DNA of 64,000 nucleotides, taken from positions 1-64,000 of the forward strand of contig NZ_FONX01000011.1 of the NCBI RefSeq assembly GCF_900113035.1. Reading direction: 5' to 3'. The notes under the pieces were generated by a model. The model made no database searches, was not told the DNA's origin, and was given only the letters and a program-made list of their open reading frames with translations. Source of the stretch: Paracidovorax wautersii (GTDB taxonomy: Bacteria; Pseudomonadota; Gammaproteobacteria; Burkholderiales; Burkholderiaceae_C). The number at the start of each line of letters is the position of its first letter. The first letter of the stretch is position 1. A program made the position numbers and the translations under genes. This document shows positions 7,135 to 17,958 of the stretch, piece by piece.

Positions 7135-7578
7135 TCAGCGATGGGGGGCGGCCTTTGTCACCTCCACCCGCAGCTCATACCCCATAGCCGCCAGTGCGGC
7201 GGCCACGGTGTCGATCTTGGTGGCATGCTGCAGGTCGAAAATCCGCGTCATCTCCTGCGGCTTGACTCCCATCGTCCTGGCCACATCGGCGGGCTTTGCG
7301 CCAGTCTCCAGCCGGGCATTGAGTAGCGCGACCTTGGCGGCTACCGAAGGGGGCAGGGTGACCAGCTGCTCGCCCTCTTGCGGCGCGCTGGGCTTGGGCA
7401 CCGCCTGACCATCCTCGAAATAGAAATCCATCGCCGTGACCAGCGCGTCACGCGCGCGGTCCCGCGCCTCCTCCATGGTGTCGCCCTGGGTGACGGCTTC
7501 GGGGATGTCGCGGAACGTGACGGTGTAGCCCCCTTCGGGGGCGGGATCGAAGTGGGCGGGGTACTTGTGCATATGCAT
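7135..7578 (-). CDS. hicB: HicB-family antitoxin with C-terminal HTH
   Basis: A 147-residue protein. Residues 1-60 form a HicB partial RNase-H-like fold (YPAHFDPAPEGGYTVTFRDI, PEAVTQGDTMEEARDRARDAL). Residues 95-140 form an XRE-like HTH (AKPADVARTMGVKPQEMTRI). HicB neutralises HicA and represses the operon. It is encoded after hicA in the same orientation, 64 bases downstream. The gap holds a GGCCC-tttc-GGGCC hairpin (7616-7637) that may adjust the toxin/antitoxin ratio. Confidence 0.9.
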   Translation of the reverse strand: MHMHKYPAHFDPAPEGGYTVTFRDIPEAVTQGDTMEEARDRARDALVTAMDFYFEDGQAVPKPSAPQEGEQLVTLPPSVAAKVALLNARLETGAKPADVARTMGVKPQEMTRIFDLQHATKIDTVAAALAAMGYELRVEVTKAAPHR

Positions 7579-7642
7579 GGATAGTGCTTTCCGGTGGTGC
7601 GAAGCTCAGGAATTCAGGCTAGGCCCTTTCGGGCCTGCCTCC

Positions 7643-7825
7643 TTATTTGAGTCCTAAGTCCTTGAGGATCTTGTGTCTGGTTCCCTCTTTCAGCTCTTCG
7701 TTAGGGTGTCTGCCTAGCATCGAGCGTTTGCCGTTCAGATAGACCTTCTCGTGTCGTGTGCCTTGCTTGAACGTGGCTCCCAGAGACTTCAGATACCGTC
7801 TGAATTCGCTTTGCTTCACTTCCAC
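7643..7825 (-). CDS. hicA: HicA-family mRNA interferase toxin
   Basis: The 60-residue product (MEVKQSEFRRYLKSLGATFK...) has the HicA double-stranded-RNA-binding-like fold. Its central GTRHEKVYLNGKRSMLGRHP contains the His used for RNA cleavage in the family, and it ends KEGTRHKILKDLGLK. HicA degrades mRNA and arrests growth unless bound by HicB, encoded next. Location at the prophage end is typical for a stability module. A ribosome-binding site (AGGAAGGTGG) precedes the ATG. Confidence 0.9.
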   Translation of the reverse strand: MEVKQSEFRRYLKSLGATFKQGTRHEKVYLNGKRSMLGRHPNEELKEGTRHKILKDLGLK

Positions 7826-7849
7826 CTTCCTGTTGTTGCGATGGAATGA

Positions 7850-7869
7850 AGTATAAACATTAATGCTTA
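7850..7869 (-). promoter_or_regulatory. hicAB promoter with near-perfect palindromic operator
   Basis: TAAACATTAATGCTTA (7854-7869) is palindromic except for one base pair. It overlaps TATACT on the minus strand (7850-7855), a good -10 element 24 bases before hicA. The DNA-binding part of HicB is the expected ligand (autoregulation is established for HicAB families; binding here is inferred). Confidence 0.55.
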
Positions 7870-8182
7870 TCTATGCAGGCATTTTTGTTTGTTTTCGGGC
7901 GAACCAGGATGACCTGTCATCATGTGGCCCGCGCTGTAGCTGTGCTGCTGATGTGCTGCGGCCGGGCGTGGCCTGTTGGGCGCTGAGGGTGTCCATCGGG
8001 GCGCTGCTTATAATTGTGGGCTTTGCTGTTTGCGAGCCGCGTGCTCATCCCGCGCCAATCCCGCGCACACTGCATAAGTTGTTGATTTTGTTGGGTGGCC
8101 GAGCCGCCCCCCGCGCACCACGCAAGCGGCCGCCGCAACGAGGCGGCCGCACGCGTTCATCCATTCAAATCTAGGAAGAGCC
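7870..8182 (+). promoter_or_regulatory. Intergenic region and probable tig promoter
   Basis: This non-coding stretch separates hicAB from tig. It contains TATAAT at 8009-8014 followed by TGTGGGCTTTGC, the form of strong constitutive promoters of this group. No clear -35 element is visible, so the promoter call rests on the -10 element. A 170-base leader would follow. A GC-rich inverted sequence near 8115-8150 (GCGGCCGCC / GGCGGCCGC) can form a hairpin in that leader. No gene is seen. Confidence 0.5.
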
Positions 8183-9496
8183 ATGGCAGTTACTGTTGAA
8201 ACCCTTGAGAAGCTCGAGCGCAAGATCACGCTGAGCCTGCCCGTCACCAGCATCCAGTCCGAAGTGGACGCGCGCCTCAAGCGCCTGGCCCGCACCGTCA
8301 AGATGGACGGCTTCCGTCCCGGCAAGGTGCCGATGAACGTGGTCGCCCAGCGCTATGGCTACTCGGTGCAGTACGAAGTGCTGAACGACAAGGTCGGCGA
8401 AGCCTTCGCCCAGGCTGCCAACGAAGCCAACCTGCGCGTGGCCGGCCAGCCCCGCATCACCGAGAAGGAAGGCGCTCCCGAAGGCCAGGTGACCTTCGAC
8501 GCCATCTTCGAAGTGTTCCCCGACGTCAAGATCGGCGACCTGTCCGAAGCCGAAGTCGAGAAGCTCACGGCCGAAGTGACCGACAGCGCCATCGACAAGA
8601 CCGTGGACATCCTGCGCAAGCAGCGCCGCACCTTCGCCCAGCGCGCCATGGGTTCGGCCGCCGAAGACGGCGACCGCGTGACCGTGGACTTCGAAGGCAA
8701 GATCGACGGTGAAGTCTTCCAGGGCGGCAAGGCCGAAGACTTCCAGTTCCTGGTCGGCGAAGGCCAGATGCTCAAGGAATTCGAAGACGCCGTGCGCGGC
8801 ATGAAGACCGGCGAAAGCAAGACCTTCCCGCTGGCCTTCCCCGCTGACTACCACGGCAAGGACGTGGCCGGCAAGACGGCTGACTTCCTGGTCACGCTGA
8901 AGAACATCGAAGCCGCCCACCTGCCCGAAGTCAACGAACAGCTGGCCAAGTCGCTCGGCATCGCCGACGGCACCGTGGACGGCCTGCGCGCCGACATCAA
9001 GAAGAACCTGGAGCGCGAAGTCAAGTTCCGCATCCTGGCCCGCAACAAGCAAGCCGTGATGGACGCCCTGGTGTCCAAGTCCGAACTGGACCTGCCCAAC
9101 GCCAGCGTGCAGGCCGAAATCGCCCGCCTGCTGGAAGGCGCCCGTGCCGACCTGAAGCAGCGCGGCATCAAGGACGCCGACAAGGCCGAGATCCCGGACG
9201 ACGTGTTCCGCCCGCAAGCCGAGCGCCGCGTGCGCCTGGGCCTGGTGGTGGCCGAACTGGTCCGTGCCAACGACCTGCATGCCAAGCCCGAGCAACTGAA
9301 GGCCCACGTCGATGAGCTGGCCGCCAGCTACGAGAAGCCCGAAGACGTGGTGCGCTGGTACTTCGGCGACCGCCAGCGTCTGGCCGAAGTGGAAGCCGTC
9401 GTGGTCGAGAACAACGTGACCGACTTCGTGCTGAGCAAGGCCAAGGTGTCCGAGAAGGCCGTCTCGTTCGACGAGCTGATGGGCCAGCAGGGCTGA
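8183..9496 (+). CDS. tig: Trigger factor, ribosome-associated chaperone and prolyl isomerase
   Basis: A 437-residue protein of normal length. The N-terminal ribosome-binding domain includes the signature GFRPGKVP at about residue 44. The central FKBP-type PPIase domain (about 150-235) contains [20 protein letters not shown] and [17 protein letters not shown]. The C-terminal helical chaperone arms follow. It binds nascent chains at the ribosomal exit tunnel. The ATG follows an AGGAAG ribosome-binding site. It is followed by clpP, clpX and lon, the usual proteobacterial order. Confidence 0.98.
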   Translation: MAVTVETLEKLERKITLSLPVTSIQSEVDARLKRLARTVKMDGFRPGKVPMNVVAQRYGYSVQYEVLNDKVGEAFAQAANEANLRVAGQPRITEKEGAPEGQVTFDAIFEVFPDVKIGDLSEAEVEKLTAEVTDSAIDKTVDILRKQRRTFAQRAMGSAAEDGDRVTVDFEGKIDGEVFQGGKAEDFQFLVGEGQMLKEFEDAVRGMKTGESKTFPLAFPADYHGKDVAGKTADFLVTLKNIEAAHLPEVNEQLAKSLGIADGTVDGLRADIKKNLEREVKFRILARNKQAVMDALVSKSELDLPNASVQAEIARLLEGARADLKQRGIKDADKAEIPDDVFRPQAERRVRLGLVVAELVRANDLHAKPEQLKAHVDELAASYEKPEDVVRWYFGDRQRLAEVEAVVVENNVTDFVLSKAKVSEKAVSFDELMGQQG

Positions 9497-9546
9497 TGAA
9501 CCGGCGCATCGCCCAGGGTTCTGCTCCGGGCTGACGCCGCTTGGAA

Positions 9547-9574
9547 GGGGCTTGTGCTTTGCGGCGCAAGCCCC
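9547..9574 (+). terminator. Hairpin between tig and clpP
   Basis: GGGGCTTG and CAAGCCCC form an 8-bp stem around a 12-base loop, 50 bases after the tig stop. Only a weak T-rich tail (AAATCATTT) follows, so this may be a partial terminator or an RNA-processing hairpin rather than a full terminator. Confidence 0.45.
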
Positions 9575-9628
9575 AAATCATTTCTGGATACAGTATTGTC
9601 CGACCGCACAAACAAGGGTTGAGTAAAC

Positions 9629-10237
9629 ATGAGCGCACTGGAAACACAGGCTCTGGGCATGGTGCCCATGGTCATCGAGCAGTCGGGCCGCGGCGAGCGG
9701 TCCTACGACATCTACTCGCGCCTGCTCAAGGAGCGGATCATCTTCCTGGTGGGCGAGGTCAATGACCAGACCGCCAACCTGGTGGTGGCGCAGCTGCTGT
9801 TCCTGGAGAGCGAGAACCCCGACAAGGACATCTCCTTCTACATCAACTCCCCCGGCGGCAGCGTGACGGCCGGCATGGCGATCTACGACACCATGCAGTT
9901 CATCAAGCCCGACGTGTCCACCATGTGCGTGGGCTTCGCGGCCAGCATGGGCGCCTTCCTGCTGGCGGCCGGCGCCAAGGGCAAGCGCTTCTCGCTGCCC
10001 AACTCCAAGATCATGATCCACCAGGTGCTGGGCGGCGCACGCGGCCAGGCCACGGACATCGAGATCCACGCACGGGACATCCTGCGTACGAAGGACCAGA
10101 TGAACCGCATCCTGGCCGAACGTACCGGCCAGCCGCTCGAGAAGGTCAAGGCTGACACCGAGCGCGATTACTTCCTGACCGCCGACGAAGCCAAGGATTA
10201 CGGGCTGGTGGACCAGGTGATCGCCAAGCGTCCCTGA
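9629..10237 (+). CDS. clpP: ATP-dependent Clp protease proteolytic subunit ClpP
   Basis: 202 residues, the usual length. It shows [20 protein letters not shown], the catalytic Ser in [14 protein letters not shown], the His in [12 protein letters not shown] and the downstream Asp of the Ser-His-Asp triad. ClpP forms a double heptamer that degrades unfolded or tagged proteins delivered by ClpX or ClpA. ClpX follows after a terminator, so the two can be made separately or together by read-through. Confidence 0.98.
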   Translation: MSALETQALGMVPMVIEQSGRGERSYDIYSRLLKERIIFLVGEVNDQTANLVVAQLLFLESENPDKDISFYINSPGGSVTAGMAIYDTMQFIKPDVSTMCVGFAASMGAFLLAAGAKGKRFSLPNSKIMIHQVLGGARGQATDIEIHARDILRTKDQMNRILAERTGQPLEKVKADTERDYFLTADEAKDYGLVDQVIAKRP

Positions 10238-10255
10238 TCGCCCCTCACCGTCGAG

Positions 10256-10294
10256 AGCGGCGTTTCCCCACGAGGGGAGGCGCCGCTTTTTATT
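10256..10294 (+). terminator. Rho-independent terminator after clpP
   Basis: AGCGGCG-TTTCCCC-ACGA-GGGGA-GGCGCCGCT forms a long GC-rich stem directly followed by TTTTTATTT. It separates clpP from clpX. Confidence 0.85.
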
Positions 10295-10338
10295 TCGTTA
10301 TCATCTTGACACTTCCCCTGTCATAAGGCACTGCCCCC

Positions 10339-11604
10339 ATGGCCGAGAAAAAAGGCTCCTCCAGCGAAAAAACCCTCTACTGCTCTTTCTGCGGCAAAAG
10401 CCAGCATGAAGTGAAGAAGCTGATCGCCGGTCCGTCTGTCTTTATCTGCGACGAGTGCATTGACCTGTGCAACGAGATCATCCGCGATGAGCTGCCCGCA
10501 GGCGACGGCGTGCGCGACACGCGCGGCGATCTGCCCACGCCCGCAGAGATCAAGGCCAACCTGGACAACTACGTCATCGGCCAGGATGTCGCCAAGCGCA
10601 CGCTGGCCGTGGCGGTCTACAACCACTACAAGCGCTTGCGCCACAAGGACAAGGCCGGCAAGGACGACGTCGAGCTGTCCAAGAGCAACATCCTGCTGAT
10701 CGGTCCGACCGGCTCCGGCAAGACGCTGCTGGCCCAGACCCTGGCGCGCATGCTGGACGTGCCCTTCGTCATGGCCGACGCCACGACGCTGACCGAGGCC
10801 GGCTACGTGGGCGAAGACGTCGAGAACATCGTCCAGAAGCTGCTGCAGAGCTGCAACTACGAGGTCGAGCGTGCCCAGCGCGGCATCGTCTATATCGACG
10901 AAATCGACAAGATCTCGCGCAAGTCCGACAACCCCAGCATCACGCGCGACGTGTCGGGCGAAGGCGTGCAGCAGGCCCTGCTCAAGCTGATCGAAGGCAC
11001 CATGGCCAGCGTGCCGCCCCAGGGCGGGCGCAAGCACCCGAACCAGGACTTCCTGCAGATCGACACGACCAACATCCTGTTCATCTGCGGCGGCGCGTTC
11101 GCGGGCCTCGAAAAGGTGATCGAGAACCGTACCGAAGCCTCCGGCATCGGCTTCGGCGCAACGGTCAAGAGCAAGAAGCAGCGTTCGCTGACCGAAGTCT
11201 TCACCGAGATCGAACCGGAAGACCTGATCAAGTTCGGCCTGATTCCCGAACTGGTCGGCCGCATGCCGGTGGTCACGGCCCTGGCCGAGCTCAGCGAGGA
11301 CGCGCTGGTCGAAATCCTGACCGAGCCCAAGAACGCGCTGGTCAAGCAGTACAGCCGCCTGCTGTCGATGGAAGGCGTGGATCTGGAGATCCGCCCCGCC
11401 GCGCTCAAGGCCATCGCCCGCAAGGCGCTGGCACGCAAGACGGGCGCCCGCGGCCTGCGTTCCATCCTGGAGCAGTCGCTGATCGGCACCATGTTCGACC
11501 TGCCCAACGCCACGAACGTAGAGAAGGTCGTGGTGGACGAATCGACCATCGACGAGAACAAGCCGCCGCTGCTGGTCTATCGCGAGGCGGCCAAGAAGGC
11601 CTGA
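10339..11604 (+). CDS. clpX: ClpX unfoldase, ATPase subunit of ClpXP
   Basis: 421 residues. The N-terminal zinc-binding domain has [11 protein letters not shown] and [10 protein letters not shown] (four Cys). The AAA+ core has Walker [16 protein letters not shown], Walker [11 protein letters not shown], the [18 protein letters not shown] region and a GATV pore-loop region, followed by sensor-2 [10 protein letters not shown]. It recognises tagged substrates, unfolds them and feeds ClpP. A TTGACA at 10306-10311 lies in the short leader, but no matching -10 element is clear. Confidence 0.98.
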   Translation: MAEKKGSSSEKTLYCSFCGKSQHEVKKLIAGPSVFICDECIDLCNEIIRDELPAGDGVRDTRGDLPTPAEIKANLDNYVIGQDVAKRTLAVAVYNHYKRLRHKDKAGKDDVELSKSNILLIGPTGSGKTLLAQTLARMLDVPFVMADATTLTEAGYVGEDVENIVQKLLQSCNYEVERAQRGIVYIDEIDKISRKSDNPSITRDVSGEGVQQALLKLIEGTMASVPPQGGRKHPNQDFLQIDTTNILFICGGAFAGLEKVIENRTEASGIGFGATVKSKKQRSLTEVFTEIEPEDLIKFGLIPELVGRMPVVTALAELSEDALVEILTEPKNALVKQYSRLLSMEGVDLEIRPAALKAIARKALARKTGARGLRSILEQSLIGTMFDLPNATNVEKVVVDESTIDENKPPLLVYREAAKKA

Positions 11605-11739
11605 CACCATCGTGCTGCGGGGCCCCCGGGTGTGCCTCCAGCACGAGCCTTCGGCGGCGGCGGTGGAGATCGCCGTCATGCCGAGGGTTGAAAATTTACG
11701 TCTGCGGACCACCTTCCACAGAGCTTCATGAGGATTTCC

Positions 11740-14175
<2,436 letters not shown>

Positions 14176-14197
14176 TCTTCATCTGTTCGAAAATTTG

Positions 14198-14225
14198 TTG
14201 AGCGAGCCAAAAATTGCGCTACAAT
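14198..14225 (+). promoter_or_regulatory. Probable promoter of the tRNA cluster
   Basis: TTGAGC (14198-14203) and TACAAT (14220-14225) are separated by 16 bases, about 45 bases before the first tRNA-Gly. It lies just after the lon stop. Confidence 0.5.
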
Positions 14226-14271
14226 TCATCCCATCGATGCAAACGTTGTACAATGTGAGGCTTCGGTAAAT

Positions 14272-14347
14272 GCGGGAATAGCTCAGTTGGTAGAGCGCAA
14301 CCTTGCCAAGGTTGAGGTCGAGAGTTCGAGACTCTTTTCCCGCTCCA
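14272..14347 (+). tRNA. tRNA-Gly (GCC), copy 1
   Basis: 76 bases including CCA. The acceptor stem is GCGGGAA/TTCCCGC. The anticodon stem-loop ACCTTGCCAAGGT has anticodon GCC. The T-arm is GAGAG-TTCGAGA-CTCTT. The sequence is identical to the second tRNA-Gly 240 bases downstream, so it carries the same potential ICE attachment sequence. Confidence 0.97.
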
Positions 14348-14353
14348 ATTTCC

Positions 14354-14383
14354 AAAAAGGGGAAGCTTCTGCTTCCCCTTTTT
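14354..14383 (+). terminator. Hairpin terminator between tRNA-Gly and tRNA-Cys
   Basis: AAAAAGGGGAAGC-TTCT-GCTTCCCCTTTTT is a perfect stem with flanking A and T runs. It could end transcripts in either direction. The next tRNA starts 17 bases later. Confidence 0.7.
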
Positions 14384-14400
14384 GCCAAAGAAGACGGTTT

Positions 14401-14474
14401 GGCGCGGTAGCAAAGCGGTTATGCCCCGGATTGCAAATCCGGTTAGTCCGGTTCGACTCCGGACCGCGCCTCCA
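14401..14474 (+). tRNA. tRNA-Cys (GCA)
   Basis: 74 bases ending in the encoded TCCA. The acceptor stem is GGCGCGG/CCGCGCC. The anticodon stem-loop CCGGATTGCAAATCCGG has anticodon GCA. It lies between two identical tRNA-Gly genes. Confidence 0.97.
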
Positions 14475-14588
14475 CCACCTTCGAGTGCATGGCAGCAAAA
14501 GATTTTTGATCTTGAGTGTCAGGAGCTTGGAAAAGGTGTTATGATTACAGTCTTGCTGCAGTGGTGCTAATTCACTGAAGCGAGAAAT

Positions 14589-14664
14589 GCGGGAATAGCT
14601 CAGTTGGTAGAGCGCAACCTTGCCAAGGTTGAGGTCGAGAGTTCGAGACTCTTTTCCCGCTCCA
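14589..14664 (+). tRNA. tRNA-Gly (GCC), copy 2, ICE integration target
   Basis: 76 bases, identical over its full length to the first tRNA-Gly. The integrase gene of the ICE begins about 225 bases downstream in the same orientation. Insertion at the 3' end of tRNA-Gly is the established target of clc-type elements. The gene is intact, as expected when the element carries the replaced 3' end. Confidence 0.97.
14643..14664 (+). other. Probable ICE attachment site (attL) in the tRNA-Gly 3' end
   Basis: The sequence TCGAGACTCTTTTCCCGCTC plus CA is the 3' end of tRNA-Gly. It matches the position of the short repeat that bounds clc-type ICEs. The partner copy (attR) would be beyond the right edge of the window. 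The exact crossover bases cannot be fixed from one end. Confidence 0.65.
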
Positions 14665-14706
14665 AATTTTGATCCACAGACTTCTACTGGGGTCTGTAGG
14701 TCATTG

Positions 14707-14733
14707 AAAAAAGGAGCTTCGGCTCCTTTTTTC
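14707..14733 (+). terminator. Terminator after tRNA-Gly 2
   Basis: AAAAAAGGAGC-TTCG-GCTCCTTTTTT forms a perfect stem with a TTCG tetraloop and T tail. It isolates the integrase from tRNA transcription. Confidence 0.85.
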
Positions 14734-14863
14734 ATTCCAGCGAGTGCCACGGAAATCCACCCACAGCTACCGTTTTTGAGTGACCAAATAAGGCACAAGA
14801 ATACGGGTGGGTCGGCTACCGGATAGTTGCTGGGGCTGAGCGGGGACCATGACGAGCATAGGG

Positions 14864-14883
14864 CCTAAGTCATTACTTAGGAG
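14864..14883 (+). promoter_or_regulatory. Hairpin masking the integrase ribosome-binding site
   Basis: CCTAAGT-CATT-ACTTAGG (14864-14881) is a perfect 7-bp stem with a 4-base loop. Its 3' arm contains the AGG of the Shine-Dalgarno AGGAG (14879-14883), eight bases before the integrase ATG. Folding would limit integrase translation. This is read directly from the sequence; the regulatory effect is inferred. Confidence 0.55.
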
Positions 14884-14890
14884 TCTCGAA

Positions 14891-16834
14891 ATGGCGCTCT
14901 CTGATCTGACCGTCCGGCAGGCGAAGACCACCGGAAAACGCTACACCCTCTCCGACAACGACTGCCTGGGCCTGATGGTCTCAGCCGCAGGCGGCAAGTC
15001 ATGGCAATTCCGCTACTACTGGCTGGGCAAGCAAAAGCGCCTGTGCCTGGGCGGCTATCCTGCTCTCAGCCTGCGCGAGGCCCGGATCGAGCGAGACAAG
15101 GCCCAGGCCCTGCTCGCCAGGGGGATCGATCCTCAGGTCGAGCGCGACCAGAAACGGCACGCGGCCAAGCTGGCGGGCGAATACACCTTCAAGACCGTCT
15201 TCGATGCCTGGGTCGAGCATCGCCGCAAGGAACTCAAGGAAGGCCGTCAAAGCACGCTGTCGCAGATCCTGCGCATCTTCAACAAGGACGTGTTGCCCAC
15301 CCTGGGAAGAATGTCGATCTACGACATTCGCCGCCCCCAACTCCTGGGCGTCTTGGCGGCGATCGAGAAACGCAAGGCGTTCACCACCGCCGAGAAGGTC
15401 CGCACCTGGTTCAACCAGTTGTTCCGCTATGCCCTGGTCATTGCCGAGGGGTTGGAAGTCAACCCGGCCGCCGACCTGGACGTGGTGGCAGAGCCCAAGC
15501 CCCCCGTAGCCCACAATCCCTACCTGCACCTGCCCGAGATGCCCGAGTTCCTCCAGAAGCTCCGGCTCTACAACCCCCGTGGCTGGCAGACCCAGCTTGG
15601 CGTCCGGCTGCTGTTCCTGACCGGGGTGCGCACCGGCGAACTGCGATTGGCCGAACCCGAACAGTTCGACCTCGACAGGGGCTTGTGGATCATCCCACCG
15701 CAGATCGTCAAGCAGCTCCAGGATGAAATGCGCAAGGCAGGGAAGCGGCCGCAGGATGTGCCCCCCTATATCGTGCCGCTATCCCTGCAGGCCATCGAGA
15801 TCGTGCGCTATCTCCTGGGGGTGATGCGGCCGGCGCAGAAGTACTTGCTGTCACACCGCAGCGAACTCAAGAAGCGCATCAGCGAGAACACCCTCAACAA
15901 GGCCGTGCAGCTCATGGGCTATGAGGGGCGCCTGACCGGCCACGGCATCCGCGGCACTATCTCGACGGCGCTCAACGAGATTGGCTACCCGAAGATTTGG
16001 GTGGACGCGCAGCTTTCCCATTCCGACCCCAACAAGGTGAGTTCGTCCTACAACCACGCCAAGTACGTTGAGCCGCGCCGTCGGATGATGCAGGACTGGG
16101 CCGATCGGCTCGACCTGCTCGAACAGGGCGAAGTGGAAGCCGCGAGCGCGCATCTGACCATCCGTATCGACGGGGCGCCGGCGATGGCAGAAGTGGAGGA
16201 AGCGGTGGATGCGACCCTCGCGATGGCCGAGCCCACTCCTCCCGGCGTCCCGCCCGTCGTGGCCACGCCTATTGTCGTAACCCCGAGCAGCGGCGGCATC
16301 ACGTTCCAGCGGCTGTCTCAGGTACCGCCGCCTCCGACGCATGCCCCAGAGCCGGAAGTGTCCGCGATCCAGCGCGAGCGCGAGGAAATGCTGACCATCT
16401 ACGAGTCTCCAAGCAGCTTGCCGGTCCCGCTGTTCGGCAAGCTGGCCGGAAAGTCCAAGGACCAGATCAACCGCGAACTGAAAGCGGGCAAGTTGCTGTC
16501 CATCAGTTTGGGCAATCGGGGGCAGCGTGTTCCCGATTGGCAACTGGTGCCGCTCAAGCACAAGCTGGCCCAGGTGCTCATGAACCAGTGCCCGCACGCG
16601 GATTCGTGGGATCTGTACCGCATGCTGACCCAGCCGCACCCTGACCTGGGGGACCGCGCGGCCATTGATGCGGTCACGCCGACCAACGTACCGGCGATCA
16701 TCCAGGTCATCATGGGCGACTACCAGCACTATGCGGATATGCCCGAGGCCATTGCCCCGTACCCCATCCCCGAGGATGTGCGGCAAAGCGTTCGTCGGCT
16801 GGTGGATAGCGCAGTAGTTCTAGACGGAGCATAG
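14891..16834 (+). CDS. ICE integrase, P4/IntB13-type tyrosine recombinase with C-terminal antitoxin-like domain
   Basis: 647 residues from the ATG after AGGAG; MALSDLTVRQAK is the canonical start of this family, and an ATG 42 bases upstream is less likely. It has a DUF4102-type N-terminal arm-binding domain and a SAM-like core-binding domain. The catalytic domain has Arg in TGVRTGELRLAE, His/Arg in GHGIRG, His in LSHSDPNK and nucleophile Tyr in SSYNHAKYVEPRRRMMQ. A Pro-rich linker (about 430-490) leads to a domain from about residue 500 that aligns with the Xre-type antitoxin encoded at 44.7 kb. The extended length (about 650) is typical of clc-type integrases. Confidence 0.93.
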   Translation: MALSDLTVRQAKTTGKRYTLSDNDCLGLMVSAAGGKSWQFRYYWLGKQKRLCLGGYPALSLREARIERDKAQALLARGIDPQVERDQKRHAAKLAGEYTFKTVFDAWVEHRRKELKEGRQSTLSQILRIFNKDVLPTLGRMSIYDIRRPQLLGVLAAIEKRKAFTTAEKVRTWFNQLFRYALVIAEGLEVNPAADLDVVAEPKPPVAHNPYLHLPEMPEFLQKLRLYNPRGWQTQLGVRLLFLTGVRTGELRLAEPEQFDLDRGLWIIPPQIVKQLQDEMRKAGKRPQDVPPYIVPLSLQAIEIVRYLLGVMRPAQKYLLSHRSELKKRISENTLNKAVQLMGYEGRLTGHGIRGTISTALNEIGYPKIWVDAQLSHSDPNKVSSSYNHAKYVEPRRRMMQDWADRLDLLEQGEVEAASAHLTIRIDGAPAMAEVEEAVDATLAMAEPTPPGVPPVVATPIVVTPSSGGITFQRLSQVPPPPTHAPEPEVSAIQREREEMLTIYESPSSLPVPLFGKLAGKSKDQINRELKAGKLLSISLGNRGQRVPDWQLVPLKHKLAQVLMNQCPHADSWDLYRMLTQPHPDLGDRAAIDAVTPTNVPAIIQVIMGDYQHYADMPEAIAPYPIPEDVRQSVRRLVDSAVVLDGA

Positions 16835-16847
16835 GGCTCTCAAACCT

Positions 16848-16871
16848 TGCAGGGGCCTTGCGGCCCCTGCA
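16848..16871. terminator. Convergent hairpin between integrase and DyP peroxidase genes
   Basis: TGCAGGGGCC-TTGC-GGCCCCTGCA is a perfect 10-bp stem with a 4-base loop between two convergent genes. There is no T run, so termination would be weak or would rely on other factors. Confidence 0.5.
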
Positions 16872-17840
16872 TTACGCTTGCACCGCCTCCACGAGTTCGC
16901 TCAGCGTGCGCGGTGCGGGAGCGAAGAACACGGCGCCGGTGTGCGCCGTCGAGAAATCGAGCAGGCGGTCGTGCATGCCTGGCGGATCGCCGAGGAACAT
17001 GCGCTCCAGCATCTTCTGCGTCACCCACAGATGCCTGGAGTAGCCGATGAAGTAGGTGCCATATTCGCCCTGGCCGGGGCGGCCGAAGGGCATGTTGTCG
17101 CGCAGGATGTCGTGCTCGGTGCCGTCGTCGTCCACGATCGTGGCGAGGGTCTTGTGCGATTTCTGGCCGCTCGTCGCGTCGGGCAATTCGACATTGCTGA
17201 CGATCTCCCGGCCGATGATCCGCTCTTGCTCGTCCTTGGCGAGCCGAGCCCACGGCTGCATTTGGTGCAGATACTTCTGCACCACCAAGTAGCTGCCGCC
17301 GGCGAACGCCTGATCTTCACTGCCGACCAGCGTCGAGGCGCCGATGTCGTGCCCGGTCGGGTTGGCCGTGCCATCGACAAAGCCAAGCAGGTCGCGGGAG
17401 TCGAAGTAGCGAAAACCGACCACCTCGTCGGCCACCGTCACGCTGCTGCCCAGTTGGTCCAGCAGCAGGCGCTCGAATTCAAAACAGAGGTCCTCGCGTT
17501 CGGCACGGATGTGAAAGAACAGGTCGCCGGGCGTGGCAGGCGCGGTGTGCTTGGCACCCTCGATGGGCACGAAGGGCCGTAGTTCCTTCGGGCGCTTCCC
17601 GGTCTGGAAACGGTCCCATAGCGCCGATCCCAGTGCAGTGATGCACGACAGCCGGCCGTTGAGATCGCGGAAGCCCACCGTTTTGATCAGGTCGTCCAGC
17701 CCGTCCAAGACGCCGGCGACCGCCTGAAGGGCCTCGTGGCCCTCGGCGACCGTCAACGTGAGAAACACCGCCGCGCGCGACAGCGGCGCATCGATGCTTT
17801 GCGAGTCAATTGGTACTCGATCCCAACCACTTCCAACCAT
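16872..17840 (-). CDS. DyP-type haem peroxidase (YfeX-like)
   Basis: 322 residues. The start is the ATG with GGAGG five bases upstream; a TTG 12 bases earlier is the alternative. It has the family motif GFVDGTANP with the catalytic Asp, then SHKTLATIVDDDG, whose His is in the position of the proximal haem ligand, and DILRDNMPFGRPGQGEYGTYFIGYSR. No signal peptide is present, so it is cytoplasmic. DyP enzymes use H2O2 to oxidise a range of donors. It lies alone between the integrase and a regulator pair and may serve general oxidant defence. Confidence 0.92.
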   Translation of the reverse strand: MVGSGWDRVPIDSQSIDAPLSRAAVFLTLTVAEGHEALQAVAGVLDGLDDLIKTVGFRDLNGRLSCITALGSALWDRFQTGKRPKELRPFVPIEGAKHTAPATPGDLFFHIRAEREDLCFEFERLLLDQLGSSVTVADEVVGFRYFDSRDLLGFVDGTANPTGHDIGASTLVGSEDQAFAGGSYLVVQKYLHQMQPWARLAKDEQERIIGREIVSNVELPDATSGQKSHKTLATIVDDDGTEHDILRDNMPFGRPGQGEYGTYFIGYSRHLWVTQKMLERMFLGDPPGMHDRLLDFSTAHTGAVFFAPAPRTLSELVEAVQA

Positions 17841-17958
17841 TCGTGCCTCCAAAGACCATGTTAATTCATCATATTGCCAGAGATGGAAGCGCTATCACTG
17901 GCGCGCTAACAGGCGCGTGCCGCTGCAATTACCCGCACGCAGCCTCGGCGAGAGCGGG

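Larger units (their letters stand above)
1..7869. mobile_element. Lambda-like prophage, right-hand (late gene) end, partial
   Basis: Tail-tip, tail-fibre, holin-like, endolysin and Rz/Rz1 genes lie in the order expected for the end of a lambda-type late operon. Small regulatory genes and a hicAB pair follow, then the core gene tig. No integrase or attachment site is visible on this side, so the integrase is presumably beyond the left edge. The right limit is set only by where phage-like genes stop and the tig promoter region begins; it is not a mapped att site. Confidence 0.8.

Noticed and set aside
7062-7187. Possible 41-residue plus-strand gene (MCNRDTPPNLSDIEGK...) with CAGGAG upstream
   Set aside because: It runs into the 3' end of hicB on the other strand, has low-complexity composition and no recognisable domain. 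The ribosome-binding site alone is too weak as support.
8171-9307. 378-residue antisense frame across tig
   Set aside because: High-GC shadow of tig; composition is His/Gln/Gly-rich without domains.
11690-11739. Sigma-32 heat-shock promoter before lon (GGTTGAAAA)
   Set aside because: The -35-like part is suggestive, but no CCCCAT-like -10 lies at a proper distance.
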